NCBI RefSeq assembly: GCF_900105805.1
Contig: NZ_LT629788.1
Coordinates: 1,612,001 to 1,676,000 of the forward strand
Length of the DNA stretch: 64,000 bases
Direction: 5' to 3'
Source of the DNA: Pseudomonas moraviensis
GTDB lineage: Bacteria; Pseudomonadota; Gammaproteobacteria; Pseudomonadales; Pseudomonadaceae
Below are positions 1 to 8,363 of this stretch, in pieces (the first letter of the stretch is position 1; each line of letters starts with the position of its first letter). The notes beneath the pieces are model-generated. The model made no database searches. It had not been told where the DNA came from and was given only the letters and a program-made list of their open reading frames with translations. The position numbers and the translations under genes were made by a program.

Positions 1-489
1 CAACTGACCTCCGCCGGTTTCGATTTGCAGCACAGCGAGATCCTGGCGACTGCCGATGGCGTAGCGGTCAATCTCGGCGTGCACACCGAAGGCGCCGTGG
101 TGCGTCAGGGCGAAACGCTGCTGGAGATCGTTCCGCAAGGCACCACCCTGGAAGTGGAAGGGCATTTGCCAATCAATCTGATCGACAAGGTCGGCACGCA
201 TCTGCCGGTGGACATTCTGTTTACCGCCTTCAACCAGAGCAAGACCCCGCGCGTGCCCGGCGAAGTCAGCCTGATCTCCGCCGACCAGATGGTCGATGAG
301 AAAACCGGCGTGCCCTATTACGTGCTGCGCAGCAGCGTCAGCGATCAGGCGATGGAAAAACTCAACGGCCTGGTGATCAAACCGGGCATGCCAGCGGAAA
401 TGTTCGTGCGCACTGGTGAGCGTTCACTCCTCAACTACCTGTTCAAACCGCTGCTCGATCGCGCCGGTTCCGCGTTGACCGAGGAATAA
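1..489 (+). CDS. aprE: Type I secretion membrane fusion protein, C-terminal part (AprE-like)
   Basis: The reading frame is open from base 1, so the gene starts upstream of the window and only about the last 162 codons are present. The visible part matches the end of HlyD-family membrane fusion proteins: a lipoyl/barrel-sandwich return strand, then the beta-barrel region with the typical segment ending PGMPAEMFVRTGERS, and a short tail near the inner membrane anchor. These proteins link the ABC exporter in the inner membrane to a TolC-type outer membrane channel. The stop codon lies 2 bases before the start of the TolC-like gene, so the two are co-transcribed. Family identity is clear. The aprE name is inferred from the downstream protease and lipase genes. 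Confidence 0.9.
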   Translation, partial: QLTSAGFDLQHSEILATADGVAVNLGVHTEGAVVRQGETLLEIVPQGTTLEVEGHLPINLIDKVGTHLPVDILFTAFNQSKTPRVPGEVSLISADQMVDEKTGVPYYVLRSSVSDQAMEKLNGLVIKPGMPAEMFVRTGERSLLNYLFKPLLDRAGSALTEE

Positions 490-491
490 GG

Positions 492-1859
492 ATGTTCGGC
501 TGTATGAATAAGCTTTCAATGCTGGCAGCAGTCATGTTGTTGGCCAGTCACTCGGCAGTCGCGGCCATGGGGCCGTTCGAGATCTACGAACAGGCATTGC
601 GTAACGACCCGGTGTTCCTTGGCGCGATCAAGGAGCGCGATGCCGGCCTGGAAAACCGCGCCATCGGCCGCGCCGGGCTGCTGCCTCGCATCGGCTACAC
701 CTACAACAAGGGGCGCAACTCTTCGAAGGCTACGTCGCTTGATGATCGTGCGCGCAACCGCACCGACGAGCGCAACTACAGCAGTTACGGTTCGGCGCTG
801 ACCGTGCAACAACCGCTGCTCGATTACGAGGCTTACGCGGCGTATCGCAAGGGTGTCGCCCAGTCGCTGTTCGCCGACGAAGCGTTTCGCGGCAAGAGTC
901 AGGAGCTGTTGGTGCGAGTGCTGGATAACTACACCAAAGCCCTGTTTGCCCAGGATCAGATCGACATCGCCCAGGCGAAGAAGAAGGCCTACGAGCAACA
1001 GTTCCAGCAGAACGAACACATGTTCAAGCAGGGCGAGGGCACCCGCACCGATATTCTCGAAGCCGAGTCGCGTTATGAATTGGCGACTGCCGAGGAGATC
1101 GAAGCGCGCAACGAGCAGGATGCTGCCTTGCGCGAACTGGGGGCGCTGGTCGGCGTGCCAGCGGTGGACATCGCCGACCTGGCCCCGCTCGGTCAGCAGT
1201 TTCAGACCTTCACGCTGCAACCGGCCAATTTCGACACTTGGCATGAACTGGCGATCAGCAACAACCCGAACCTGGCTTCGCAACGCCAGGCTGTCGAGGT
1301 GGCGCGCTATGAAGTCGAGCGCAACCGCGCCGGGCACCTGCCGAAGGTGAGCGCCTACGCCTCGATGCGCGACAACGAGTCGGAGAGCGGCAATACCTAC
1401 AACCAGCGCTACGAAACCAACACCATCGGCCTGGAAGTCAGCGTGCCGCTGTACGCCGGGGGCGGGGTATCGGCTTCGACCCGTCAAGCCAGCCGCACCA
1501 TGGAACAGGCCGAATACGAACTGGATGGCAAGACCCGCGAGACCTTGATCGAACTGCGCCGACAATTCAGCGCCTGTCTATCGGGCGTGAACAAATTGCG
1601 CGCTTATCAGAAGGCCTTGAAGTCGGCGGAAGCGCTGGTGGTGTCGACCAGACAAAGCATTCTGGGCGGCGAACGGACCAATCTCGACGCATTGAACGCC
1701 GAGCAGCAACTGTTCACCACCCGCCGGGATCTGGCCCAGGCGCGTTACGACTACCTGATGGCCTGGACCAAATTGCATTACTACGCCGGCACCCTGAACG
1801 AGCAGGATCTGGCCCGGGTGGATGAGGCATTTGTGGTCGCGCAACAGCCCTCACCCTAA
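492..1859 (+). CDS. aprF: TolC-family outer membrane channel of a type I exporter (AprF-like)
   Basis: This is a 455-residue outer membrane efflux protein with the two OEP repeats expected of TolC/PrtF/AprF. It has a Sec signal peptide whose hydrophobic stretch is followed by an Ala-Ala cleavage site near residue 25. It would form the outer membrane exit duct for the ABC exporter whose adaptor ends just upstream, with the RTX lipases downstream as likely substrates. A GAGG at 481-484 supports the first ATG; a second ATG at 504 is an alternative. The last residues (Pro-Ser-Pro) and the TAA stop fall inside a MITE-like repeat that begins at about 1848, so the repeat appears to have supplied the 3' end of the gene. 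Confidence 0.92.
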   Translation: MFGCMNKLSMLAAVMLLASHSAVAAMGPFEIYEQALRNDPVFLGAIKERDAGLENRAIGRAGLLPRIGYTYNKGRNSSKATSLDDRARNRTDERNYSSYGSALTVQQPLLDYEAYAAYRKGVAQSLFADEAFRGKSQELLVRVLDNYTKALFAQDQIDIAQAKKKAYEQQFQQNEHMFKQGEGTRTDILEAESRYELATAEEIEARNEQDAALRELGALVGVPAVDIADLAPLGQQFQTFTLQPANFDTWHELAISNNPNLASQRQAVEVARYEVERNRAGHLPKVSAYASMRDNESESGNTYNQRYETNTIGLEVSVPLYAGGGVSASTRQASRTMEQAEYELDGKTRETLIELRRQFSACLSGVNKLRAYQKALKSAEALVVSTRQSILGGERTNLDALNAEQQLFTTRRDLAQARYDYLMAWTKLHYYAGTLNEQDLARVDEAFVVAQQPSP

Positions 1860-2022
1860 CCCTCTCCCAGAGGGAGAGGGGACCGATTCGGGGAGATTGA
1901 AGAGATACACCGACTTGAACGAGCGGCACTGAATCCATAGTCGGCTATTTTTCCAGGTCGATGATGACTGAAGACAACACAAATCGGCTCCCTCTCCTCG
2001 GGGAGAGGGCTGGGGTGAGGGG
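1848..2022. repeat. MITE-like intergenic element, copy 1
   Basis: A 175-bp element has terminal inverted repeats. The left end reads CCCTCACCCTAACCCTCTCC and the right end GAGAGGGCTGGGGTGAGGGG. Related copies occur at 19254-20675 (split by an insertion sequence) and 47723-47877. The internal part is less conserved than the ends. No ORF is present. The left end overlaps the last codons and stop of aprF. Confidence 0.7.
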
Positions 2023-2079
2023 AACGGGCGACACCGCAGTCAGCCTTGTACAAAAAAACAAAAAACGAGAGTGATCAAC

Positions 2080-5031
2080 ATGGACGTACGCATCAAGCCG
2101 ATCTCGGTCGGCACGCTGTTGCTTGTGATTTCTGCAAACCAGGTTCAGGCCCAATACCTGGAATCCGGCCAGCCCGGCGATCCGGCCAGTTGGCGCAGCG
2201 CCGAGTTTCTGCGTGACTGGGGTCTGGAGCGCATGCAGGCCGATCAAGCCTACGCCGCCGGCATCACCGGCAAGGGCGTAAAAATCGGCGCGCTCGATTC
2301 CGGTTTCGATGCCGCCCACCCCGAATTCTCCGCCGACCGTTATCACCCGGTAACCGCCAGCGACAGCTACGTCGATGGCTCAGTGTTCAACGTCGACGGC
2401 ACGCTCAACCCGAACAACGACTCCCACGGCACCCACGTGGTCGGCACCATGGGCGCGTCGCGTGACGGCAGCGGCATGCATGGCGTGGCGTATAACGCGC
2501 AAATCTACGTCGGCAATACCAACAAGAACGACAGTTTCCTCTTCGGTCCCGGCCCTGATCCGCGCTATTTCAAAGCGGTCTACGACAGCCTGGCCGACGC
2601 CGGCGTGCGGGCGATCAACAACAGCTGGGGCAGTCAGCCGCCGGATGTCAGCTACCGCACGCTGGCGGATCTGCACGCCGCCTACGCGCAACACTGGAAC
2701 AAGGGCACATGGCTCGACGCCGCTGCCGATGTGTCGCGGCGCGGCGTGATCAATGTGTTCAGCGCTGGAAACAGCGGGTACCCGAATGCCAGCGTACGCT
2801 CAGCGCTGCCGTACTTTCAGCCCGATCTGGAAGGCCACTGGCTGGCGGTGTCCGGGCTCGATCAGAGCAATCAGCAGAAGTACAACCAGTGCGGCATCGC
2901 CAAATACTGGTGCATCACCACACCGGGGGCGAAGATTGACAGCACCATTCCCGGTGGCGGTTACGGGATCAAGTCCGGCACCTCGATGGCCGCACCGCAC
3001 GCGACCGGTGCCCTGGCGCTGGTGATGGAACGCTATCCGTACATGAACAACCAGCAGGCGCTGGAAGTGCTGCTGACCACCGCCACCCAGCTCGATGGCT
3101 CGGTCACCGACGCACCGAACGAGCGCGTCGGCTGGGGCGTCGCCAACCTCAACCGGGCCATGCGCGGGCCGGGGCAATTGCTCGGCGCGTTCGATGCCAA
3201 TCTTGAGGCAGGGCAGCGCGATGTCTGGAGCAATGACATCTCCGACAAGGCGCTGATCCAGCGTCAGAGCGAAGACCTCGCCGAGCACAGCGCCTGGCAG
3301 CAAACCCTGCAGGATAAAGGCTGGCAGAACGGCGTTGCGGCCGGCGCCAGCCAGCAGGATCAGACCGATTACGCGGTCGGCATGCTCCGCGATGCAGCAG
3401 CGGCGAACCGGGTGTATCAGGGCAGCCTGATCAAGTCCGGCGCCGGTCAATTGCTGCTCAGCGGCGCAAACACCTACCGTGGCCCGACCACCGTAAACGG
3501 CGGGCTGCTGACCGTGAACGGTTCGCTGACCTCAGCGGTCACCGTCAACGACAGCGGGACCCTCGGCGGCTCCGGACGCATTGCCGGGTTGACCGCCAAC
3601 CGCGGCGGCCGGGTCGCGCCGGGCAATTCCATCGGCACCTTGAACGTCGCCGGTGATGTGACATTCGCACCGGGCTCGACTTACGCCGTAGAGCTATCGC
3701 CAGGCAGCAGCGACCGTATCGTTGCTGGCGGTACGGCAACCGTCAGCGGCGCCAGCGTCAGTCTCGCGCTGGAAGATAGCCCGACACTGCTCAGCAGCGC
3801 CGAAGCGCAAAGCCTGCTCGGCCGTCAGTACAACATCCTGCAAGCGGCCGGCGGCGTTCAGGGACAGTTCGCTGCGGTAGTACCGAACTACCTGTTCATC
3901 GGCGGCGCCCTCGATTACGCCGCAAGCGGCATTCAGTTGAACATCGAACGCAACACGACCAGCTTCGCCAGCGTCGGGCAAACGCCCAACCAGCGTTCGG
4001 TGGCGGCGGCCGTCGAAGCTTTGGGCGCCGGTAATTCCGTCTACGAAAGTGTGTTGCGTGCACCCACCCAAGCCTCGGCGCAGCAAGCCTTTCAACAGCT
4101 GAGCGGCGAGATTTATCCGGCGCTCGGCACGATGCTGATCAATGACAGCCGCCAGTTGCGTGATGCAGTCGGCGAGCGCCTGCACGATGAGTCCGCGACC
4201 CGCGGCAACGGCTGGATCAAAGCCCTTGGCGCGTGGGGCAGCACCGATTCGGGCCACGACACCGCAGGCTACAGCACCTCGATCGGCGGCCTGCTGGCCG
4301 GTGTCGACGGCGCGCTTGACGAGCAGACCCGCATCGGTCTGGTCACCGGCTACAGCGACAGTTCACTGAGCATGGGCTCGGGCACACACTCTTCGGCGAA
4401 AGTCGACAGCTATCACCTCGGCGCTTACGCCGGCCACGACCTCGGCCCGTGGCGCTTGAGCACCGGCGCGGCGTATAGCTGGCATCGCGGCGATGTGAAG
4501 CGCGATCTGCAATACGCCGAAGTCAGCGCCAAGCAGAAAGCCAAGCTTGATGCGACCACCACCCAGGTCTTCGGCGAGGCAGCGTATCGCTTGCAGCTGC
4601 AACCGTTGGCGCTGGAACCGTTCGCCAACCTGACTTACCTGCATCTGGACACCGAAGGCTTCACCGAAAAGGGCGATGCGGCTGCGCTGAAAAGCTCGGG
4701 CGATCAGCGCGATGTGGTGCTGAGCACTCTGGGCGTACGGGCGAGCAAAACCTTCAACCTTTCGAACCAGCAAGCGCTGGACGTCAGCGCTCGTCTCGGC
4801 TGGCAGCACAGCCTCAGCGATATCGATTCCGAGCAACATGTGCGCTTTGCCAATGGCGGCACGCCGTACGCGGTGGAGAGCTCGGCGCTGGTACGCGATG
4901 CGGCGCTGGTCGGCGTGCAGGCCAGTCTTGCGTTGAGCAAGGACGGGCGGGTCAACCTCGATTACAACGGCCAACTGGCCAGCCGCGAGAAGCTGCATGG
5001 CGTTGGGCTGAGTCTGAACTGGCAGTTCTGA
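2080..5031 (+). CDS. pspA: Subtilisin-like serine protease autotransporter (PspA/PrtA type)
   Basis: The 983-residue protein has a signal peptide ending near VQA. Residues of about 40-370 form an S8 subtilase domain with the Asp (ALDSGFD), His (NDSHGTHVVG) and Ser (GTSMAAPHATG) motifs all intact. A passenger-associated beta-strand repeat (SGANTYRGPTTVNGG) follows. The last 270 or so residues form an autotransporter beta-barrel ending in the classical aromatic terminus NWQF. It should be a type V secreted or surface-displayed protease. The ATG at 2080 is preferred to the in-frame GTG at 2071 because it gives a compact signal peptide. It is paralogous to the next gene. Position between aprF and the lipases matches the prtA-prtB arrangement I recall from P. 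fluorescens. Confidence 0.92.
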   Translation: MDVRIKPISVGTLLLVISANQVQAQYLESGQPGDPASWRSAEFLRDWGLERMQADQAYAAGITGKGVKIGALDSGFDAAHPEFSADRYHPVTASDSYVDGSVFNVDGTLNPNNDSHGTHVVGTMGASRDGSGMHGVAYNAQIYVGNTNKNDSFLFGPGPDPRYFKAVYDSLADAGVRAINNSWGSQPPDVSYRTLADLHAAYAQHWNKGTWLDAAADVSRRGVINVFSAGNSGYPNASVRSALPYFQPDLEGHWLAVSGLDQSNQQKYNQCGIAKYWCITTPGAKIDSTIPGGGYGIKSGTSMAAPHATGALALVMERYPYMNNQQALEVLLTTATQLDGSVTDAPNERVGWGVANLNRAMRGPGQLLGAFDANLEAGQRDVWSNDISDKALIQRQSEDLAEHSAWQQTLQDKGWQNGVAAGASQQDQTDYAVGMLRDAAAANRVYQGSLIKSGAGQLLLSGANTYRGPTTVNGGLLTVNGSLTSAVTVNDSGTLGGSGRIAGLTANRGGRVAPGNSIGTLNVAGDVTFAPGSTYAVELSPGSSDRIVAGGTATVSGASVSLALEDSPTLLSSAEAQSLLGRQYNILQAAGGVQGQFAAVVPNYLFIGGALDYAASGIQLNIERNTTSFASVGQTPNQRSVAAAVEALGAGNSVYESVLRAPTQASAQQAFQQLSGEIYPALGTMLINDSRQLRDAVGERLHDESATRGNGWIKALGAWGSTDSGHDTAGYSTSIGGLLAGVDGALDEQTRIGLVTGYSDSSLSMGSGTHSSAKVDSYHLGAYAGHDLGPWRLSTGAAYSWHRGDVKRDLQYAEVSAKQKAKLDATTTQVFGEAAYRLQLQPLALEPFANLTYLHLDTEGFTEKGDAAALKSSGDQRDVVLSTLGVRASKTFNLSNQQALDVSARLGWQHSLSDIDSEQHVRFANGGTPYAVESSALVRDAALVGVQASLALSKDGRVNLDYNGQLASREKLHGVGLSLNWQF

Positions 5032-5044
5032 CCGAGCGCTTTCC

Positions 5045-5165
5045 TGTGGCGAGGGAGCTTGCTCCCGCTGGGGCGCAAAGCGGCCCCCGCCTTGCGTCAG
5101 GTAGATCGCGGTGACTGATTTTACGGCTGCTGCGCAGCCGAGCGGGAGCAAGCTCCCTCGCCACA
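5045..5165. repeat. Inverted pair of variant REP palindromes (REPIN-like)
   Basis: Two inverted copies of a variant REP (TGTGGCGAGGGAGCTTGCTC and its complement) face each other across a short spacer between the two protease genes. The same variant recurs at 62670-62762. Confidence 0.75.
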
Positions 5166-5227
5166 AATCGCGTGCACGGCAGCACAGACAACAGGATTTT
5201 TCGCAACATCACTAAGGAAGGTCGTGG

Positions 5228-8200
5228 ATGGATAACAACAATACCCCCGCGCAATCGGGTGGCCGCTTTGCCCTGAAAACCCTGACAGTCGCAATGCTTT
5301 GTGCCAGTGCGATGGCGCAGGCAGCGCCTTACGTGGAAAACGGCCGCAACGGCGATCCGTCGAGTTGGCGCAGCAATGAATTCAAGGCTGACTGGGGCCT
5401 GGGCGCGATCGGCGCGGATTACGCTTACGCCGCCGGCTACACCGGCAAAGGCGTGAAACTGGGGATCTTCGATCAGCCGGTGTACGCCGCGCATCCGGAG
5501 TTCTCCGGTAGCAACAAAGTGGTGACCCTGGTCACCAGCGGTATCCGCGAATACACCGACCCGTACATTCCGGTGAAGGCCGGCGATGCGTTCCTGTATG
5601 ACGGTTCACCCTCGGTCGGCTCCAACGGCAAACTCGGCGCCCACGGCACTCACGTTGGCGGCATCGCGGCGGGCAGTCGCGACGGCGGGGTGATGCATGG
5701 CGTCGCGTTCGGCGCGCAGATCATCAGCGCCGACAACGGCGACCCGGGGCCGGAGGACGGCATCGTTCGCGGCAACGATGGTGCGGTGTACAAGGCCGGT
5801 TGGGATGCGCTGATCGCCAGTGGGGCGCGGATCATCAACAACAGCTGGGGCATCGGCATCACCGACCGCTTCGACCTCGGCGGCCGCGATCCGGCGTACC
5901 CGCATTTCACCGTCAACGACGCGCAATTGCAATTCAACGAAATCCGCACCTTGCTCGGCACCAAACCGGGCGGCGCCTACGACGGTGCGATTGCCGCCGC
6001 ACGCAGCGGCATCGTCACCATTTTCGCCGCCGGCAACGACTACAACCTCAACAACCCGGATGCCATCGCCGGTCTCGGCTATTTCGTCCCGGACATCGCG
6101 CCGAACTGGATCACCGTCGCCGCGTTGCAGCAGAACCCGGACGCGGCCAGCGCCAACCCCTACGTGATCAGCACGTTCTCCTCGCGTTGCGGCTACACGG
6201 CGAGTTACTGCGTCTCGGCGCCGGGCACGAAGATCTACAGCTCGATCATCGAAGGCACCAACGCCGGCAACCTGACCACCGGCTACGCCAACTACAACGG
6301 CACGTCGATGGCGGCACCGCACGTCGCCGGTTCCATCGCGGTGCTGATGGAGCGCTTTCCGTACATGAGCGGCGATCAGGTCGCCAGCGTGTTGCGCACT
6401 ACGGCGACCGACCTCGGCGCGCCGGGCATCGACGCCTTGTACGGTTGGGGCATGATCAATCTGCGCAAAGCCATCGACGGCCCGGCGATGTTCGTGACCG
6501 AGCAGGATATTCCCGAGGAATTCCGCGTGCAGGGCGCTTACGGCTCCGGCCAGTTTGTTGCTGACTTGCCGGGCATCGGCGCGATCATCGATCAGGGCAA
6601 ACCGACCGAGCGGGTCTGCAGCGACATCACTTGCGGCCTCGACACCTGGCGCAACGACATCGGCGGCCATGGCGGTCTGACCAAGCAAGGCATCGGCACC
6701 CTGGTGCTGACCGGCAACAACACTTACAGCGGCCCGACCCTGGTCAATCAGGGGCGACTGGCAATCAATGGCTCGCTGCAATCGGCGGTCACGGTGAATG
6801 ATGGTGGTGTTCTCGGCGGCAACGGCCGCATCGGCGCACTGGCGGTAAATAGCGGCGGTACGGTGGCACCGGGCAATTCCATCGGCACTCTGAATGTGGC
6901 CGGTGACGTGACCTTCGCGCCGGGTTCGACCTACGCCGTAGAGCTGTCGCCAACCAGCAGCGACGAGATCGTTGCGAGCGGCAAAGCGGTCGTCGAAGGC
7001 GCCACGGTGAGCCTGTCACTGGAAAACAGCCCGACCTTGCTCAGCACCGGCGAAGTGCAAAGCCTGCTCGGCACCCGTTACAACATCCTGCAAGCAGCGG
7101 GTGGCATTGAAGGGCGCTTCGGTCAGGTCTTGCCGAATTACGCCTTCCTCGGCGGCACCCTCGATTACTCGGCGGGCGGCATTCAACTGGCGGTCGGGCG
7201 GAATGAGGCATCGTTTGCCAGCGTCGGTCTGACGCCCAACCAGCGCGCCGTCGGTGCCGCCGCCGAGCGTCTGGGCGCAGGCAATGCGCTGTTCGAAACC
7301 CTGTTGCTGTCGCCAAACGCGGCGTCGGCGCAGCAGGCTTTTCAACAGTTGTCGGGTGAAATCCACCCGGCCATTGGCACGCTGCTGATCAACGACAGCC
7401 GTTACCTGCGCGAAGCGGTCGGCGAGCGTCTGCGTGAGCGTGATCTGTTCAATGCCGATGCGCCGACGGATGATCGCAGTAACGTCTGGGTCAAGGTCCT
7501 CGGATCGTGGGGCGAGAGTGATGGCGGACATGAGAATGCCGATTCCAACAGCTCCATCGGTGGGCTGCTGGCCGGTGTCGACGGTCTGATTGCTGAAGAT
7601 ACCCGTCTCGGTTTCGTCACCGGTTACAGCGACAGTTCGTTGAGCATGGGCAGCGGCACGCATTCCTCCGCGTCGGTCGACAGCTACCACTTGGGCGCGT
7701 ATCTGGGCCATCAAATCGACGCGTTGCGCCTGACCGTCGGCGGCGCCTACAGCTGGCATCGCATCGATGTGAAACGTGATCTGCAGTTCGGCGACGTCAG
7801 CGGCAAACAGAAAACCAAGCGTGACGCGACCACCGCGCAACTGTTCACCGAGGCCGCCTACGATCTGGGCCTGCAACCGATGAACCTCGAGCCGTTCGCC
7901 AATCTGTCCTACGTCCACCTCAACACCGACAGTTTCACCGAGAAGGGTGACGCCGCCGCGCTCAAGGGTGGTGAAGACAACCGCGACGTGGTGCTGTCGA
8001 CCCTCGGCGTGCGTGCCAAGCGCAGCTTTGCCCTGTCGGACCAGCATCAACTGGAGCTGGGCGCGAGCCTCGGCTGGCAGCACAACCTGAGCAGCGTCGA
8101 TGCCGACAGCCACCTGGCCTTCGCCAACGGCAACAGCGCGTTCACCGTGCAGAGCGTGTCGATGGATCGCGATGCCGCCGTGGTCGGTGTACGTGCCGGT

Positions 8201-8305
8201 CTGGCGCTCAATCGCGACGTGCGGGTCAACCTCGATTACAACGGCCTGATCGGTTCCAGCGAGAAGGATCACGGCGTTGGTCTGACCCTCGACTGGCAGT
8301 TCTGA
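5228..8305 (+). CDS. pspB: Subtilisin-like serine protease autotransporter (PspB/PrtB type)
   Basis: The 1025-residue paralogue of the preceding gene has a longer N-terminal signal region cleaved near AMAQA. The S8 catalytic domain has His in GAHGTHVGGIAAG and Ser in GTSMAAPHVAG. The residue at the usual catalytic Asp position lies in GIFDQPVYAAHPEF, where Asp is followed by Gln rather than the common Ser/Thr. A passenger repeat (TGNNTYSGPTLVNQG) and a C-terminal autotransporter barrel ending DWQF follow. The linker and barrel are far more similar to the first protease than the catalytic domain is, in protein and in nucleotides. A hairpin with a T-run follows the stop, so transcription probably ends before the lipase gene. 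Confidence 0.92.
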   Translation: MDNNNTPAQSGGRFALKTLTVAMLCASAMAQAAPYVENGRNGDPSSWRSNEFKADWGLGAIGADYAYAAGYTGKGVKLGIFDQPVYAAHPEFSGSNKVVTLVTSGIREYTDPYIPVKAGDAFLYDGSPSVGSNGKLGAHGTHVGGIAAGSRDGGVMHGVAFGAQIISADNGDPGPEDGIVRGNDGAVYKAGWDALIASGARIINNSWGIGITDRFDLGGRDPAYPHFTVNDAQLQFNEIRTLLGTKPGGAYDGAIAAARSGIVTIFAAGNDYNLNNPDAIAGLGYFVPDIAPNWITVAALQQNPDAASANPYVISTFSSRCGYTASYCVSAPGTKIYSSIIEGTNAGNLTTGYANYNGTSMAAPHVAGSIAVLMERFPYMSGDQVASVLRTTATDLGAPGIDALYGWGMINLRKAIDGPAMFVTEQDIPEEFRVQGAYGSGQFVADLPGIGAIIDQGKPTERVCSDITCGLDTWRNDIGGHGGLTKQGIGTLVLTGNNTYSGPTLVNQGRLAINGSLQSAVTVNDGGVLGGNGRIGALAVNSGGTVAPGNSIGTLNVAGDVTFAPGSTYAVELSPTSSDEIVASGKAVVEGATVSLSLENSPTLLSTGEVQSLLGTRYNILQAAGGIEGRFGQVLPNYAFLGGTLDYSAGGIQLAVGRNEASFASVGLTPNQRAVGAAAERLGAGNALFETLLLSPNAASAQQAFQQLSGEIHPAIGTLLINDSRYLREAVGERLRERDLFNADAPTDDRSNVWVKVLGSWGESDGGHENADSNSSIGGLLAGVDGLIAEDTRLGFVTGYSDSSLSMGSGTHSSASVDSYHLGAYLGHQIDALRLTVGGAYSWHRIDVKRDLQFGDVSGKQKTKRDATTAQLFTEAAYDLGLQPMNLEPFANLSYVHLNTDSFTEKGDAAALKGGEDNRDVVLSTLGVRAKRSFALSDQHQLELGASLGWQHNLSSVDADSHLAFANGNSAFTVQSVSMDRDAAVVGVRAGLALNRDVRVNLDYNGLIGSSEKDHGVGLTLDWQF

Positions 8306-8310
8306 GGCGT

Positions 8311-8342
8311 AACCGGCAGCGCTTCACGGGCTGCCGGTTTTT
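8311..8342 (+). terminator. Rho-independent terminator after the second protease gene
   Basis: The arms AACCGGCAGC and GCTGCCGGTT enclose a 9-base loop and run into TTTTT. The hairpin lies 5 bases after the stop codon and ahead of the lipase ribosome binding site. Confidence 0.85.
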
Positions 8343-8363
8343 CACGAAAAGGGAGCGCTGCAC

